This document shows, piece by piece, positions 17,465 to 26,183 of a stretch of DNA of 64,000 nt; within the stretch, counting starts at the first letter, position 1; each line of letters opens with the position of its first letter. Both the position numbers and the translations under genes were made by a program. This stretch comes from Chitinophaga niabensis. Its GTDB lineage: Bacteria; Bacteroidota; Bacteroidia; Chitinophagales; Chitinophagaceae. Below the pieces are notes generated by a model. The model was not told the DNA's origin. It saw only the letters and a list, made by a program, of their open reading frames with translations, and ran no database searches. The DNA is taken from NCBI RefSeq assembly GCF_039545795.1, contig NZ_CP154260.1:1369001-1433000 (forward strand), written 5' to 3'.

Positions 17465-18646
17465 ATGAAATCGTTATTATTTTCTTTTAACAGAAAGCTG
17501 ATAGCAGGCGCTTTAGCGAGTATCGCCTTTGCTATTCTATTATATGGATGCAGCTCTTCTTCCGGTAATGCAGAAACGCCTCCACAGGCGCAGGCATTAC
17601 CTGTAGTTACCCTGCAGTCCATGCCAGCCACTACTTTCCGTGAATACACCGCCGCGCTGGAAGGCAAGGTGAATGTAGAGATCCGGGCGCAGGTAGATGG
17701 TTACCTGGAAAAGATCTATGTAGATGAAGGCGCTTATGTAAAACAAGGCCAGCCTTTATTCAAGATCAACGACCGTCCTTACAGGGAGCAGTTAAGCAAT
17801 AACAGCGCCGCCCTGCAAGCCGCTAAGGCCAACCAGGACAAAGCAGCACTGGAAGTTGAAAAGCTCACACCCCTTGTAGAGAACAACGTAGTGAGTGAAG
17901 TGCAGCTGAAAACAGCGCAGGCCTCTTTACTGGCGGCTAAAGCACAGGTTGCACAGGCACAATCCCAGGTAGGTAATGCTAATATCAATGTTGGCTATAC
18001 CGTGATCACTGCACCCGTAAGCGGTTATGTAGGCCGTATCCCCTTTAAAGCAGGTAGCCTCGTTGGAAGAGGAGAGTTGCAGCCTTTAACCGTGTTAAGC
18101 GATGTTAAAGACCTGTATGCTTACTTCTCCATGAGTGAAATAGACTTCCTGCAATTTAAAGAAGAGATCCCCGGCGCCACCATCCAGGATAAGATCAAAC
18201 AACTGCCGCAGGTGGAACTGGTATTGGCAGACAACAGTATTTACGAATCGAAAGGTAAAATAGAAACAGTAGAAGGACAGTTTGATAAAACCATGGGTGC
18301 TATCAGCTTCCGCGCTACCTTCCCGAATGCAGGAGGTGTACTTCGTTCCGGCTCAACCGGTAAAATACGCATCCCCAGGCAGCATAGCAATGCCCTGATA
18401 GTGCCTGCAGAAGCTACTTTCGAATTACAGGATAAAGTGTTTGTGTTTGCAGTAGGAGACAGTAATAAAGTTGTCAGCAAACTGATCACTATCTCCGGTA
18501 AAAGTGGTGGATACCTGTTTGTGGAAGAAGGAGTGAAAGCAGGCGAACGTATTGTGTATACCGGCCTGGACCGCCTCCGTGATGGCGCCGTAATAGCACC
18601 GCAACCTATTACGATCGATAGTTTACTGAAAGCGAAACCACTCTGA
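17465..18646 (+). CDS. RND efflux periplasmic adaptor subunit (membrane fusion protein)
   Basis: An AcrA/MexA-type adaptor of 393 residues linking inner-membrane pump and outer-membrane channel. The ATG at 17465 is chosen over an in-frame start at 17423 because it begins a lipoprotein signal (lipobox LLYGC). The barrel-sandwich and hairpin domains follow: VEIRAQVDGYLEKIYVDEGAYVKQGQPLFKI..., a coiled coil with repeated Ala-Lys-Ala-Gln, then the second lipoyl half VGYTVITAPVSGYVGRI, and the beta-barrel and membrane-proximal domains. The next gene is the pump itself (77 bases downstream), then the channel, making a complete tripartite system. The substrate is probably drugs or other toxic small molecules. 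Confidence 0.95.
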   Translation: MKSLLFSFNRKLIAGALASIAFAILLYGCSSSSGNAETPPQAQALPVVTLQSMPATTFREYTAALEGKVNVEIRAQVDGYLEKIYVDEGAYVKQGQPLFKINDRPYREQLSNNSAALQAAKANQDKAALEVEKLTPLVENNVVSEVQLKTAQASLLAAKAQVAQAQSQVGNANINVGYTVITAPVSGYVGRIPFKAGSLVGRGELQPLTVLSDVKDLYAYFSMSEIDFLQFKEEIPGATIQDKIKQLPQVELVLADNSIYESKGKIETVEGQFDKTMGAISFRATFPNAGGVLRSGSTGKIRIPRQHSNALIVPAEATFELQDKVFVFAVGDSNKVVSKLITISGKSGGYLFVEEGVKAGERIVYTGLDRLRDGAVIAPQPITIDSLLKAKPL

Positions 18647-18723
18647 TCAAATCATTAAGAACGGAAACCTGCTTATGTTTTATAGGCGGGGAGAGGATTC
18701 GTTTACTTTTCAAAACCTGATTC

Positions 18724-21700
18724 ATGTTAAGAAGATTTATAGAAAGACCCGTATTAGCAACGGTTGTATCCATCATACTGGTGCTGCTGGGCTTGCTCTC
18801 GCTGGTATCATTACCAGTGACGCAGTTCCCGGACATTGCACCTCCCAGCGTTCAGGTGACGGCTTCGTACCCTGGTGCAAACGCTGAGGTGGTGGCGCGT
18901 TCTGTTGCTACTCCCATAGAAGAAGCCGTGAACGGTGTGGAGAACATGACCTACATGAGCTCCAACTCCAACAACGACGGCTCCATGACACTCACCGTTT
19001 ATTTCAAACTGGGTACAGACCCCGATCTGGCAGCTGTGAACGTACAGAACCGCGTGGCAAAAGCTACCGCACTGCTGCCTGTTGAAGTTGTAGCTGCCGG
19101 TATCACCACGCAGAAACAACAGAACAGTATGATCATGGTGGTGAACCTCACCGGTGAGAACAAAGCATATGATGAAACATTCCTGCAGAACTATGCCAAG
19201 ATCAATATCATCCCCGAAATTCAACGGGTGCCCGGTGTTGGTCAGGCCATGGTGTTCGGTGCAAAGGACTACTCCATGCGTATCTGGCTCAAACCTGAAC
19301 GCCTGGCAGCATACGGCCTGAGCACACAGGAAGTGTTAGGCGCTATCCGCGAACAGAACGTGGAAGCCGCACCCGGCAGATTCGGCGGTGAAAGCAAAGA
19401 AGAGGCATTTGAATATGTGATCAAATACAAAGGGAAACTCAATAAAGGGGAACAATATGAAGATATCATCCTCAAAGCAAATGCGGATGGTTCTGTATTA
19501 CGCCTGAAAGATGTAGCCCGCGTTGAATTCGGCTCCTTCAGTTATGCTGCAGATACAAAAGTGGACAGTAAATCCGGTATTGGTATCGCTGTATTCCAAA
19601 CAGCCGGTTCCAACGCCAACGAGATCCAGGAGTCTATCCTGAAACTGATGAAGAAAGCAGAAGCTGCTTTCCCCACCGGTGTTACACAATCCGTTATCTA
19701 CAGCACCAAGGAATACCTGGACGAATCTATCAGCCAGGTGAAAACCACCCTGATAGAAGCATTCATCCTCGTGTTCATCGTGGTGTTCATCTTCCTGCAG
19801 GATTTCCGCTCCACGCTGATCCCGGCCATCGCAGTGCCGGTAGCTATTATAGGTACCTTCTTCTTCATGCAGTTATTTGGCTTTAGTATCAACCTGCTGA
19901 CCCTGTTCGCACTGGTACTGGCCATTGGTATTGTGGTGGATGATGCCATTGTGGTGGTGGAGGCCGTCCATACCAAGATGTCCGCCATACATATGTCGCC
20001 CAAGGAGGCAACCGTTAGTTCCATGAAGGAGATCTCCGGTGCCATCGTTTCCATTACCATTGTGATGGCCGCGGTGTTCATCCCGGTAGGTTTCATGCAG
20101 GGGCCCGCAGGGGTGTTCTACAGGCAGTTCGCGTTTACGCTGGCTATCGCCATCCTGATCTCTGCATTGAACGCCTTAACCCTGAGCCCCGCTTTGTGCG
20201 CATTGTTACTGAAGAATAACCACACCGGCCCCGGCGACCACGTGGTAGCCAAAGGTTTTGGTAAACGTTTCTTTACTGCTTTCAATACAGGCTTCGACAG
20301 CCTTACCAATAAATATGTACACAGCCTCCGCTTCCTCATACGCCACAAATGGATCACTGTTTTAGGACTGGTGATCATAGGGGTGGTGACCGTACTGATG
20401 GTGCGCAAAACACCTTCCGGTTTCATTCCCACAGAAGACCAGGGCTTTATCGTATATGCGGTGAACATGCCTCCGGGTTCTTCATTAGAACGCACAAGGA
20501 AAGTGATTGAGAAACTGGAGAAAGAAATGAAGTCACTCGAAGCTACGCACACTTACCTGAGCGTGGCAGGTTTCAACTTCCTCACCAACTCCAGCAGTTC
20601 TTCTTCTGCAGTAGGTTTCGTGAAAATGAAACCGCATAAGGACAGAGGTTCCGTAAAAGATCTGAAGGATGTAATGGGCCTGATGCAGCAAAAAGTAGCC
20701 GGCATCCCCGAAGCAGGGATCTTCCTCTTCAACATGCCAACCGTACCTGGTTTCAGTAACATGGATGGTTTTGAAGTGATCCTGCAGGACCGTACCGGTG
20801 GCAGCCTGGATAAACTGGGTGGTACTGCTTATGGTTTCATCGGTGAGCTGATGAAACGTCCGGAGATTGCTTTTGCCTTCACTACGTTCAATACCGGTAA
20901 CCCGCAGTATGAAATAGTAGTGGATGAACGTAAGAGTAAACAATTAGGCGTTCCCGTAAGTGAGATCCTGAACACCATGCAGGTGTATTACGGTAGCTCT
21001 TATACTTCAGATTTCAACCGTTTTGGTAAATACTACCGTGTGATCGTACAGGCAGATGCTGCAGACCGTGCAGAACCTGCTTCCCTGAATGGTGTGTTTG
21101 TGAAGAACAACGCAGGTGAAATGGTACCGATCAACGGTCTTGTTAAACTGGAAAGGGTATATGGCCCTGAAACAGTGAGCCGTAATAACCTCTTCAACGC
21201 CGTTACCATCAATGGTCAGGCAAAACCAGGTTACAGTACCGGTGATGCTATCAAAGCGGTGGAAGAAGTAGCAGCCAATTACCTGCCCCGCGGATATTCT
21301 TACGAGTGGGTGGGTATGACCAAAGAAGAGATCGCCGCAGGCGGACAGGCAGGTATTATCTTCCTGTTGTGTCTTGTGTTCGTATACTTCCTGCTGGCTG
21401 CACAATATGAAAGTTACATCCTGCCATTCTCAGTGATCCTGAGCGTACCGTTGGGTATCTTCGGTGTGTTCTCTTTCATCAACATGTTTGGCATCGACAA
21501 TAATATCTACGTACAGGTAGGTTTGATCATGCTCATCGGTCTGCTGGCCAAAAATGCGATCCTGATCGTAGAGTACGCCGTGCAGCGGAGAAGAGCGGGA
21601 ATGGGATTGCTGGCTGCAGCACTGGAAGCATCCAGGCTGCGTTTACGCCCCATCCTCATGACCTCCTTCGCCTTTATTGCAGGTCTGATACCACTGATGC

Positions 21701-21879
21701 GGGCTACAGGCTCCTCAGCCCTTGGTAACAGGTCTATCAGTACAGGTGCGGCCGGAGGAATGCTCACGGGTGTTGTGCTGGGTGTATTCGTGATCCCGGT
21801 GTTGTTCGTGATCTTCCAGTTCATCCAGGAGAAGATCACCGGCAAACCGCAACCACTGACCGTAGAACAGGAAGCTTAG
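18724..21879 (+). CDS. RND multidrug efflux transporter, HAE1 family (AcrB/MexB-like)
   Basis: A 1051-residue inner-membrane proton-driven pump, normal length for AcrB-type proteins. Starts MLRRFIERPVLATVVSIILVLLG as usual. The proton-relay residues are present: Asp406 and Asp407 in GIVVDDAIVVVE (helix 4) and Lys943 in LLAKNAILIVEYA (helix 10). Typical porter-domain blocks are seen, such as FPDIAPPSVQVTASYPGA and GEMVPI. Presence of both Asp residues and the sequence style place it with multidrug (HAE1) rather than heavy-metal (HME) pumps. It works as a trimer with the adaptor encoded before it and the channel after it (26 bases apart). Confidence 0.96.
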   Translation: MLRRFIERPVLATVVSIILVLLGLLSLVSLPVTQFPDIAPPSVQVTASYPGANAEVVARSVATPIEEAVNGVENMTYMSSNSNNDGSMTLTVYFKLGTDPDLAAVNVQNRVAKATALLPVEVVAAGITTQKQQNSMIMVVNLTGENKAYDETFLQNYAKINIIPEIQRVPGVGQAMVFGAKDYSMRIWLKPERLAAYGLSTQEVLGAIREQNVEAAPGRFGGESKEEAFEYVIKYKGKLNKGEQYEDIILKANADGSVLRLKDVARVEFGSFSYAADTKVDSKSGIGIAVFQTAGSNANEIQESILKLMKKAEAAFPTGVTQSVIYSTKEYLDESISQVKTTLIEAFILVFIVVFIFLQDFRSTLIPAIAVPVAIIGTFFFMQLFGFSINLLTLFALVLAIGIVVDDAIVVVEAVHTKMSAIHMSPKEATVSSMKEISGAIVSITIVMAAVFIPVGFMQGPAGVFYRQFAFTLAIAILISALNALTLSPALCALLLKNNHTGPGDHVVAKGFGKRFFTAFNTGFDSLTNKYVHSLRFLIRHKWITVLGLVIIGVVTVLMVRKTPSGFIPTEDQGFIVYAVNMPPGSSLERTRKVIEKLEKEMKSLEATHTYLSVAGFNFLTNSSSSSSAVGFVKMKPHKDRGSVKDLKDVMGLMQQKVAGIPEAGIFLFNMPTVPGFSNMDGFEVILQDRTGGSLDKLGGTAYGFIGELMKRPEIAFAFTTFNTGNPQYEIVVDERKSKQLGVPVSEILNTMQVYYGSSYTSDFNRFGKYYRVIVQADAADRAEPASLNGVFVKNNAGEMVPINGLVKLERVYGPETVSRNNLFNAVTINGQAKPGYSTGDAIKAVEEVAANYLPRGYSYEWVGMTKEEIAAGGQAGIIFLLCLVFVYFLLAAQYESYILPFSVILSVPLGIFGVFSFINMFGIDNNIYVQVGLIMLIGLLAKNAILIVEYAVQRRRAGMGLLAAALEASRLRLRPILMTSFAFIAGLIPLMRATGSSALGNRSISTGAAGGMLTGVVLGVFVIPVLFVIFQFIQEKITGKPQPLTVEQEA

Positions 21880-21905
21880 TATTCATCAGATTAATATAGC
21901 AAACA

Positions 21906-23315
21906 ATGACGCGTTTAAATCAATATCTCATAGCTATACTTGGTGCTGCCTCACTGGCCGCTTGTAAGGTCGGAAAAGACTTTCAGCGGCCGGAGGTTGC
22001 GCTCCCCGCGCAATTCAACAGTGCACCTGCTACAGATAGCAGTGTAGCTAATGCAGCATGGAGGCAGTTCTTCCCTGATCCTGCATTACAACAACTGATC
22101 GCAGACGGACTGGCCAATAACTTCGATCTGCAGATAGCATTGAAGAGGATAGAATCCGCTTCTGCTTATGTAAAACAGGCAAAGGCAGCTTTCCTGCCTT
22201 CTGTTACGGCAAATGCTACCGCTAACACCACTATTCCTTCCAAGAATAGTCTGAACGGGTTGAGCCTGCAAAACTTCCTGAAAACAAATCACATTGAAGA
22301 TTTCAATCTCGGTGTAGGTATTTCATGGGAAATAGATGTATGGGGTAAGATCCGCCGCCAGAAAGAAGCTGCGCTGGCTACTTACCTGCAGACATTTGAA
22401 GCAGCCAAAGCAGTACAAACAGGCCTGATCGCCAATATCGCGAATAGTTACTTCAACCTGCTGATGCTGGATGCACAGCTTTCCATTGCCCGCAGCAATG
22501 TAGCGCTGAGCGATACCATCGTGCAAATGATCCGCATGCAGAAAACTGCCGGCGAGGTAACCGAACTGGCTGTACAACAGGCCGTAGCCCAGAAGCAGGC
22601 AGCAGAACTGCTGATCCCGCAACTGGAGCAAGCTTCTACGATCCAGGAGAATGCTATCCGCATCCTCACCGGTCAGATGCCAGGCCCTGTTGCCCGCAAT
22701 GGTTCACTGGAAGCCTATCCTGTATGGGATAACCTGGAAACAGGTGTGCCTGCAAAAGTGATCAGCAACCGCCCGGATGTAAAAGCCACTGAATTAGGAT
22801 TGAAAGCAGCCAACGCCCAGGTGGGTGTGGCACAGGGAAGCATGTATCCTGCTTTAAGCTTAACGGCTAACGGCGGTTTGAATGCTTACGAGATCGGAAA
22901 ATGGTTCGCCATCCCTAACTCATTATTTGGTACCGTAGCAGGAAACATTGCACAGCCTATCTTCCAGCAACGCCGTTTAAAAACGCAACTGGAAGTAGCG
23001 AAAGTAGATCGTGACCAGGCCGTGATCCTTTTCCGCCAGTCAGTGACCAACGCTGTGCGCGAAGTATCCAATGCACTGGTACAGTTAGATAAACTACACA
23101 CACAACAGGACATAGCCGCAACCCGCCTGCAAACTACACAACAGGCCGTGAACAACGCCCGTTTACTGTTCCGCAGCGGATTGGCCAATTACCTGGAAGT
23201 TATTTCTGCACAGGGCAATAGCCTGCAGGCAGAGTTAACACAGGTAGATATCCGCCGCCAGCGCCTCACGGCAATGGTAGACCTCTACCGTTCATTAGGG
23301 GGAGGATATCAATAA
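21906..23315 (+). CDS. Outer-membrane efflux channel, NodT/OprM-type lipoprotein
   Basis: The 469-residue TolC-like factor of the RND pump. Lipobox SLAAC places the acylated Cys at residue 20. The sequence has the two-fold OEP repeat: WRQFFPDPALQQLIADGLANNFDLQIALKRIESA and WEIDVWGKIRRQKEAA in the first half, then ISNRPDVKATELGLKAANAQVGVAQGSMYPALSLTA and FRSGLANYLEVISAQGNSLQAE in the second. These are hallmarks of the NodT branch. It ends the operon; a large imperfect inverted repeat and a terminator follow. Confidence 0.95.
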   Translation: MTRLNQYLIAILGAASLAACKVGKDFQRPEVALPAQFNSAPATDSSVANAAWRQFFPDPALQQLIADGLANNFDLQIALKRIESASAYVKQAKAAFLPSVTANATANTTIPSKNSLNGLSLQNFLKTNHIEDFNLGVGISWEIDVWGKIRRQKEAALATYLQTFEAAKAVQTGLIANIANSYFNLLMLDAQLSIARSNVALSDTIVQMIRMQKTAGEVTELAVQQAVAQKQAAELLIPQLEQASTIQENAIRILTGQMPGPVARNGSLEAYPVWDNLETGVPAKVISNRPDVKATELGLKAANAQVGVAQGSMYPALSLTANGGLNAYEIGKWFAIPNSLFGTVAGNIAQPIFQQRRLKTQLEVAKVDRDQAVILFRQSVTNAVREVSNALVQLDKLHTQQDIAATRLQTTQQAVNNARLLFRSGLANYLEVISAQGNSLQAELTQVDIRRQRLTAMVDLYRSLGGGYQ

Positions 23316-23317
23316 GA

Positions 23318-23424
23318 GAACAGAAAGCCGGTGACAGGTGATAGTTGTTTTTTTTCGGAACAACAGACAGGTTAAACGGAAGCAATGCAAGGGACAGCTG
23401 TCATCTGTCAGCGGTTTTCTATTC
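23318..23424 (+). repeat. Long imperfect inverted repeat after the RND operon
   Basis: The 30-base arms at 23318-23347 and 23395-23424 match at 24 of 30 positions; four of the six differences become G-U pairs in the plus-strand RNA, leaving two mismatches. A smaller GTTGTT/AACAAC hairpin lies inside. No target-site duplication is visible. It may be an RNA 3' structure or a small repeat element (REP or MITE type). Confidence 0.7.
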
Positions 23425-23443
23425 TTCATGAACATCAGGTTGT

Positions 23444-23473
23444 ACCGGCGGGCTTATGCCTGCCGGTTTTTTT
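23444..23473 (+). terminator. Intrinsic terminator 16 bases before the ChrB-AraC start
   Basis: ACCGGCGGGC pairs with GCCTGCCGGT (10 bp, one G-U) around TTAT, followed by seven T. It can end the RND operon, but its closeness to the next start codon also fits an attenuator for the chromate genes. Confidence 0.8.
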
Positions 23474-23488
23474 ATTTATTATTGTAGT

Positions 23489-24343
23489 ATGAAATGGATC
23501 ACCCGCGAACATCCGAAAATAGACCGCATTGCCTGCCCCTGGCTGATCAGGCGGTTTATTGATAAGGATGCGGAGATCATTTATGTACCGGCTGAACAGG
23601 TACTGTCTGAAGCCAAAGCACGCAATGCCATCCCTTTTGATATTCCGGATGTGGAATACAGTCATCATAAAGACCTTTGTACTTTTGATTACTTCCTGTC
23701 CAAACACCAACTCAAAGACCCTGCATTACTGAAGATGGCGCCGATCATCAGGGGCGCGGATACAGACCGGCATGATCTTTCTGCACAGGCAGCAGGGCTT
23801 TGGGCCATATCTGCAGGCCTTGCCTATAATTTCAAAAATGATGAAGAACTGCTGGAAAAAGGGATGCTCATCTATGATGCGCTCTACAGCTGGGCCAGCC
23901 ATCTGTATACGGATAAACATACACAAAGCCCTGCAGAACATTTGCTGATGGAGATCTTCAATAAGTTCATCCGGCAGAAAGCAAAACAAAAGATACCGGA
24001 TTGGGCAAAGGAATTGAAAGAGATCATCCAGGACCAGCTGGATACCAACCTGAATGTAAGTTTAGGAGATGTTTCAAAAGAACTGGACATAAACCCCGCT
24101 TATCTTTCCCGTGAATTCTCCAGGTATTTTGATAACCTTTCTTTCGGGGATTATATCCGTAAGAAAAGAATAGACAAAGCCATTGAGTTGTTGCAAACCC
24201 ATTATTCCCTTACAGAAATAGCTTACCTCACCGGCTTTTCCGATCAAAGCCATTTCACCCGCATCTTTAAAAAACATACCGGTAAAAACCCCTCAGAATA
24301 CCGGAAAGAACTGCAAAAAGGTAAAAAGGATACAAATCGTTAA
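23489..24343 (+). CDS. ChrB-type chromate-resistance domain fused to an AraC-type DNA-binding domain
   Basis: A 284-residue two-domain protein. Residues 1-135 are a chromate-resistance (ChrB C-terminal type) domain: EHPKIDRIACPWLIRRFIDKDAEIIYVP is the family hallmark. Residues about 177-275 are an AraC helix-turn-helix pair: SLGDVSKELDINPAYLSREFSRYF and SLTEIAYLTGFSDQSHFTRIFKKHTGKNPSEYRKE. The ATG at 23489 is chosen because it begins the conserved MKWITREHPK segment. Classical ChrB senses chromate and controls chrA; here the same job is probably done by the fused AraC domain acting on this operon (inference). chrA follows 43 bases downstream on the same strand. Confidence 0.88.
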   Translation: MKWITREHPKIDRIACPWLIRRFIDKDAEIIYVPAEQVLSEAKARNAIPFDIPDVEYSHHKDLCTFDYFLSKHQLKDPALLKMAPIIRGADTDRHDLSAQAAGLWAISAGLAYNFKNDEELLEKGMLIYDALYSWASHLYTDKHTQSPAEHLLMEIFNKFIRQKAKQKIPDWAKELKEIIQDQLDTNLNVSLGDVSKELDINPAYLSREFSRYFDNLSFGDYIRKKRIDKAIELLQTHYSLTEIAYLTGFSDQSHFTRIFKKHTGKNPSEYRKELQKGKKDTNR

Positions 24344-24386
24344 GAACGTTCTATTCTGCCCCCGGGATACTCAATAGTATTGCAGC

Positions 24387-25478
24387 ATGATGTCTGCACC
24401 AACCTATTCACTCAAGCAGCTGTGCCTGTATTTCCTGAAACTGGGAACCTGGGGATTTGGCGGCCCCGTAGCGCTGGTCGGTTATATGAACCGCGACCTG
24501 GTGGAGCGTAAAAAATGGATCACAGAAGCAGATTACAAAGAAGGGTTAGCCCTTGCGCAACTTGCACCAGGCCCATTAGCAGCCCAGCTGGGCATTTACA
24601 TGGGATACATACATTACGGCATCACAGGCGCTACGCTCACGGGGCTTGCTTTTGTATTACCCTCTTTTTTTATGGTGCTGGCATTGGGCGTTATCTACGA
24701 AGCGTATAACGGCATCCCATGGATGCAGGCCGTGTTTTATGGTATAGGTGCCAGCGTGATAGGGATCATTGCTTACAGCGCCTTTAAACTCACAAAGAAA
24801 AGTATTTCAAAAGGCTTATGGGGTATCTATGGTGTAGCCGCTGTTTTTACAGTATGGCAGGAAAGTGAGTCCGTACTTATTTTCCTGGCTGCAGGTATAC
24901 TCTGGTGGCTGATCAAAAGACCACCGGTACTTCGTGCAGTGGTTCCTGTTCCGTTATGGGAGATCTTCCTTTATTTCACCAAAGCCGGTGCATTTGTTTT
25001 TGGCAGCGGGCTGGCCATTGTTCCTTTTCTCTATGGAGGCGTGGTGAAAGAATACGGCTGGTTAACGGAACAGGAATTCATTGATGCAGTAGCAGTGGCC
25101 ATGATCACGCCGGGGCCTGTAGTGATCACAGTGGGGTTTATCGGTTATCTCACTGCAGGTTTTCAGGGTGCTTCCGTGGCGGCATTCGCTACCTTTTTTC
25201 CCTGTTACCTGTTCACGGTACTACCTGCTCCTTATTTTAAGAAATATGGAAAACATCCCGGTATTAAAGCTTTCGTGGATGGTGTAACCGCTGCTGCCAT
25301 TGGCACTATTACCGGCGCCGTGATCGTACTGGGTAAACGTTCCCTGGTGGATGGATACACGGTGGCTATTGCATTGTTAACCGCTTTTGTCTGCTGGAAA
25401 TATAGCAGGGTGCCGGAACCCTTATTGATCCTTTTGGCAGCGCTGGTGGGAATCTTTTTAAAAGTCTTTATCTTATGA
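24387..25478 (+). CDS. chrA: ChrA chromate efflux transporter
   Basis: An inner-membrane CHR-family transporter of 363 residues with about ten hydrophobic segments. It has the two homologous CHR halves: FLKLGTWGFGGPVALVGYMNRDLV and LAQLAPGPLAAQLGIYMGY in the first, and FTKAGAFVFGSGLAIVPFLYGGVV and VAMITPGPVVITVGFIGYL in the second. CHR proteins expel chromate, and the neighbouring ChrB-domain protein supports that substrate. It is somewhat shorter than typical two-domain ChrA proteins (about 390-400) but both halves look complete. Its TGA overlaps the ATG of the next gene (ATGA), so the two are translationally coupled. Confidence 0.95.
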   Translation: MMSAPTYSLKQLCLYFLKLGTWGFGGPVALVGYMNRDLVERKKWITEADYKEGLALAQLAPGPLAAQLGIYMGYIHYGITGATLTGLAFVLPSFFMVLALGVIYEAYNGIPWMQAVFYGIGASVIGIIAYSAFKLTKKSISKGLWGIYGVAAVFTVWQESESVLIFLAAGILWWLIKRPPVLRAVVPVPLWEIFLYFTKAGAFVFGSGLAIVPFLYGGVVKEYGWLTEQEFIDAVAVAMITPGPVVITVGFIGYLTAGFQGASVAAFATFFPCYLFTVLPAPYFKKYGKHPGIKAFVDGVTAAAIGTITGAVIVLGKRSLVDGYTVAIALLTAFVCWKYSRVPEPLLILLAALVGIFLKVFIL

Positions 25479-25828
25479 GAATACTTATAGTTTTGTTTTT
25501 GATCATCAGTATGTCTGTCCGCGCCCAGGACTCCACCGCTAAAAAGATCCGTTTTTCCCTGGAAGGAATGATCGGTGTTTCCTTTGGCAACAACCTCGTT
25601 GCCGTTAATGTAGGCGGCCCTAACCTCAAACTGAAAGTAGGGGAGCACTGGAGCGTTGGCATTTGTGCATTGCCTTCTTTATTTATACACGATGGCAAAC
25701 CCGAACCTAAACTCGGGCTTGGGTTTCGGGTGGATTACCGCAGGTTTGTTTTCCTGGTGCCTGGATATTACATCAGTAACCAAAGTAAATGGTTATGGTC
25801 TTATGGACTGGGATATAAGTTTCACTAA
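25475..25828 (+). CDS. Small secreted protein, possible beta-barrel, coupled to chrA
   Basis: A 117-residue protein with an N-terminal signal peptide (MRILIVLFLIISMSVRAQDS). The rest alternates hydrophobic and polar residues and ends in an aromatic-rich segment closing with KFH, like a small outer-membrane beta-barrel. It starts inside the chrA stop (ATGA overlap), so it belongs to the chromate operon. I do not recognise the family; an auxiliary role in the envelope is a guess. Its stop codon overlaps the stop of the convergent membrane protein gene. Confidence 0.7.
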   Translation: MRILIVLFLIISMSVRAQDSTAKKIRFSLEGMIGVSFGNNLVAVNVGGPNLKLKVGEHWSVGICALPSLFIHDGKPEPKLGLGFRVDYRRFVFLVPGYYISNQSKWLWSYGLGYKFH

Positions 25829-26142
25829 TCCCTTGATCTCATGGCCTTGAGTATTGCCCTGCTCCGTTTATCTGCCTTCGCGTTATTATAGGACATTACG
25901 GCCCATATGGCAAGGATCAGCCAGAGGAAAAAGCCCGCACCAAAGAATAGGAACGTGAAACAGGCTACCACCTGAAGAACAATAGCCAGGATAGCAGCAA
26001 TTAATTTTCCTCTGAGCAGGAAGGAGAGGCCCGGGCAGAGGATCGCAATAAGGATCATAACATACAGTTTTTTGTGTGTTATATAAGGAGGAGGTTTGAA
26101 AATACGAATTATTTGGCGCAATAACCCCTTGAATTGTCTCAT
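25825..26142 (-). CDS. Small membrane protein, possibly YqaE/Pmp3-like
   Basis: 105 residues from the ATG at 26142; the frame extends two codons to a GTG at 26148, less likely. Two strong membrane segments are present, about 26-43 (LYVMILIAILCPGLSFLL) and 47-76 (LIAAILAIVLQVVACFTFLFF and FFLWLILAIWAVMSY). A basic N-terminal region precedes them and a basic tail (KADKRSRAILKAMRSRD) follows. The order of a Cys-Pro in the first helix and a short basic loop recalls Pmp3/YqaE stress proteins, but the match is weak. It is divergent from the SDR gene with 41 bases between starts, and its stop overlaps the chromate operon's last stop. Confidence 0.6.
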   Translation of the reverse strand: MRQFKGLLRQIIRIFKPPPYITHKKLYVMILIAILCPGLSFLLRGKLIAAILAIVLQVVACFTFLFFGAGFFLWLILAIWAVMSYNNAKADKRSRAILKAMRSRD

Positions 26143-26183
26143 CAGCACCCGGTCGGGGCCGTTTGTAACCTGTAATTTTAAGC

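Noticed and set aside
23318..23424. Insertion sequence or MITE
   Set aside because: No transposase frame and no flanking duplication visible; kept as an inverted repeat only.
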